The position numbers and the translations under genes are program-made. The notes below the pieces were generated by a model. That model had not been told where the DNA came from. It ran no database searches and worked only from the letters and a program-made list of their open reading frames with translations. Of a DNA stretch of 64,000 nucleotides, positions 62,669 to 64,000 are shown one piece after another (position 1 is the first letter of the stretch; the number at the start of each line of letters is the position of its first letter). The DNA is from Paraburkholderia dioscoreae (lineage in GTDB: Bacteria > Pseudomonadota > Gammaproteobacteria > Burkholderiales > Burkholderiaceae). Location: the NCBI RefSeq assembly GCF_902459535.1, contig NZ_LR699553.1:3720001-3784000 (forward strand), given 5' to 3'.

Positions 62669-63292
62669 TCACGAGCGGCACTCCGGCGGGGCAAGATTCG
62701 ACGCCAGGCTGGGTGCATCGGCAGGTGCCGGCCCGGCGCCCGGCGCCGGCAGCGAGGACGCCGTTTTGCCGCCCGCGAAGCATTCCCACGTGAGCGCGCC
62801 CGCCTGCACCGCACCCTTGCTCAACGCAACACGCGCAGTCGGCGCATCCACATTGTCAGGAACCGACGGCACGAGCGTGAGCGTGTTCGAACCCGCGGGC
62901 GCGACGCGCGTCGTGAAAGCGACGGTGATCTGGCCGGTGTCGTCGTCGACCCGGATGGACTCGACGTTGCGGGTAGCGGGTGGCGATGCATAACCGCCGC
63001 TGAATGCATTGCCGCTCGCGGCGTTTTCAGATACGGCGAGGCGCGCGGAAGCCGCCAGCGACAGCCCTTCGCCGACGCGGCTGCGAGCCAGATAGTCCTG
63101 ATACGCGGGAATCGCATAAGCGGCGATCACACCGACGATCGCCAGCACGATCATCAGTTCGATCAGCGTGAAACCGACGCCGAGGCGCCGGCAGGCACGG
63201 GCGAACCGCGCGGACCAGGCGGCACGGCCCAATCTCGAACGCGTGGCCAGCGAGGACTGGGAGTAAGGGGAATACGGCAAGGTAACGATCAT
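62669..63292 (-). CDS. Type IV pilin (PilA-like major pilin)
   Basis: 207 aa precursor. Class III signal site G/FTLIELMIVLAIVGVIAAYAI, with the cleavage Gly at about residue 40 and Glu5 of the mature pilin present. The mature helix continues IPAYQDYLARSRVGEGLSLA. The leader before the site is unusually long, about 40 residues and Arg/Ser-rich; the usual length is 6-25. A later start could shorten it, but none in frame has a better site. Only one Cys pair is evident (TWECFAGG and PPECRS), fitting the C-terminal disulfide loop. The C-terminus is Pro/Ala-rich. Confidence 0.87.
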   Translation of the reverse strand: MIVTLPYSPYSQSSLATRSRLGRAAWSARFARACRRLGVGFTLIELMIVLAIVGVIAAYAIPAYQDYLARSRVGEGLSLAASARLAVSENAASGNAFSGGYASPPATRNVESIRVDDDTGQITVAFTTRVAPAGSNTLTLVPSVPDNVDAPTARVALSKGAVQAGALTWECFAGGKTASSLPAPGAGPAPADAPSLASNLAPPECRS

Positions 63293-63310
63293 CGGCAGGC
63301 TCCTGAAACG

Positions 63311-63346
63311 AAAAACGCCTGCTCCACGGATCGGGAACAGGCGTTT
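63311..63346 (-). terminator. Intrinsic terminator of the TerC-family gene
   Basis: Stem AAACGCCTG (63313-63321) and CAGGCGTTT (63338-63346). On the minus strand it ends in TTTTT. It lies about 115 bases after the TerC-gene stop and 19 bases before the pilin start, so it insulates the pilin gene. Confidence 0.75.
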
Positions 63347-63413
63347 CAATCGTAGCCAGCGGCGCTCGTGTCGGACAGTCAGCCAAATGGCTAACGTTGC
63401 AGCGTGGTTCGGC

Positions 63414-63432
63414 TCAGGTTCACACCACCTGA
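63414..63432. repeat. Inverted repeat TCAGGT-N7-ACCTGA
   Basis: Perfect 6-bp inverted repeat in the gap between the TerC-family stop and the pilin start. It could be a weak stem or a dimeric-protein site in the pilin upstream region. Confidence 0.3.
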
Positions 63433-63462
63433 AATTCAATCGTGTCGGCACCAATCGCAGTC

Positions 63463-64000
63463 TCAAGCCGCCGCGCGACTGGCATTGCGGCGCTTGAGCA
63501 GATACCCGAGTATCACGACGAACAGTGCGCCCGCGATGCTCATGCCATATTCGGCCAATGGCGTATCGAGAATCGGCCAACGGTCGCCGGCCGGGTCGTT
63601 GATGATCAGCCCGCCCGCGATCCAGCCCAGCAATGCGGCGCCGAGCGTGATCACGATCGGGAAGCGGTCGAGCAGCTTGAGAACCAGCTGGCTGCCCCAC
63701 ACGATCAACGGAATGCTCACCAGCAGGCCGAAAATCACCAGCGCGAGACGGTGTTCGGGATCGGCGGCCTCGGCCGCGCCCGCAATCGCGATCACGTTGT
63801 CGAGGCTCATCACCGCGTCCGCGACGATGATGGTCTTGATTGCCGACATCAGCTTGTCGGCCGGCTTCACGTTCTCGTGCGCGTCGTGCGCGGGCGCCAT
63901 CAGGCGCACGCCGATCCACAGCAGCAGCAAGCCACCCGCGAACTTCAGCAACGGCACATCGAGCAGCACGACCGCGAACGCGATCAACGCCACGCGCAAC
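63463..64000 (-). CDS. TerC/YjbE-family integral membrane protein, 5' part outside the window
   Basis: The last 178 residues or so are present; the frame is still open at base 64000. Several membrane helices with the TerC pattern: DVPLLKFAGGLLLLWIGVRLM, then the acidic-helix motif KTIIVADAVMSLDNVIAIAGAA, in which Asp and Asn residues line the transport path. YjbE/TerC proteins are manganese or divalent-metal exporters. The C-terminus ends LLKRRNASRAAA. A terminator follows. Confidence 0.87.
   Translation of the reverse strand, partial: LRVALIAFAVVLLDVPLLKFAGGLLLLWIGVRLMAPAHDAHENVKPADKLMSAIKTIIVADAVMSLDNVIAIAGAAEAADPEHRLALVIFGLLVSIPLIVWGSQLVLKLLDRFPIVITLGAALLGWIAGGLIINDPAGDRWPILDTPLAEYGMSIAGALFVVILGYLLKRRNASRAAA

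Noticed and set aside
63347..63462. Sigma-54 promoter for the pilin gene
   Set aside because: Pilin genes often use sigma-54, but no GG-N10-GC element with a TGGCAC-like -24 was found on the minus strand upstream of 63292.
1..64000. CRISPR arrays, tRNA or rRNA genes
   Set aside because: No regularly spaced repeats, no CCA-ended cloverleaf-like segments and no rRNA-like stretches were noticed. A dedicated scan (tRNAscan-SE, CRISPR finder) would settle it.

Overview
The window is a high-GC, gene-dense stretch of a Burkholderiaceae chromosome, most likely Paraburkholderia. This rests on the gene order pgk-pyk-fba-purC-purE-purK-sua5, a BpeAB-OprB-type RND pump with its divergent TetR regulator, and a Smo-type polyol ABC operon. 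These are family-level readings of the translated proteins; no database search was run. No rRNA, tRNA, insertion sequence, prophage or CRISPR array was seen.

Bases 1-14,400 are a polyol catabolic region. A partial AraC-type regulator diverges from a D-arabinitol 4-dehydrogenase gene, followed by xylulokinase and a SorC-type sugar-sensing regulator. On the other strand runs the operon smoS-smoE-smoF-smoG-HAD phosphatase-smoK (sorbitol dehydrogenase, binding protein, two permeases, phosphatase, ATPase). Polyols would be imported, oxidised to ketoses and, in the arabinitol branch, phosphorylated by xylulokinase. The dalD and smoS promoters share the same -35/-10 architecture and a similar upstream block, so one activator probably controls both. 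Between smoK and the DUF1330 gene sits a cassette (about 5,480-8,240) with a Tat-exported type II cholesterol oxidase and a 193-aa protein I do not recognise. It is bounded by the intact smoK 3' end on one side and a diverged remnant of that same 3' end on the other.

Bases 14,600-18,050 hold zur-znuA-znuC-znuB (zinc uptake; ZnuC has a His-rich tail). Then come the glutathione-dependent formaldehyde pair frmA-fghA (minus), an orphan FGGY kinase (minus) and an NCS2 purine permease (plus) whose leader can fold in two mutually exclusive ways around its ribosome binding site. Bases 23,700-30,800 are the RND efflux operon bpeA-bpeB-oprB and divergent bpeR, with an AcrR-like operator between them.

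Bases 30,800-43,000 carry an isochorismatase-like hydrolase with a divergent GlxA-type regulator, a CoxG-like membrane protein, DUF427, a small exported protein, an envelope-stress group (QseBC-like two-component system, DegP-like protease, divergent PBP4), a sterol-desaturase-family enzyme and a GDSL lipoprotein. Bases 43,000-51,600 (all minus) hold lower glycolysis and early purine synthesis genes.

The rest contains azlCD, ilvE with a small zinc-finger protein, waaF, an NTF2-like protein, a YheT hydrolase coupled to an unknown protein, a BepA-like M48 protease, moaC, a PglL-type O-oligosaccharyltransferase beside a type IV pilin gene, and the 3' part of a TerC-family gene running off the window.
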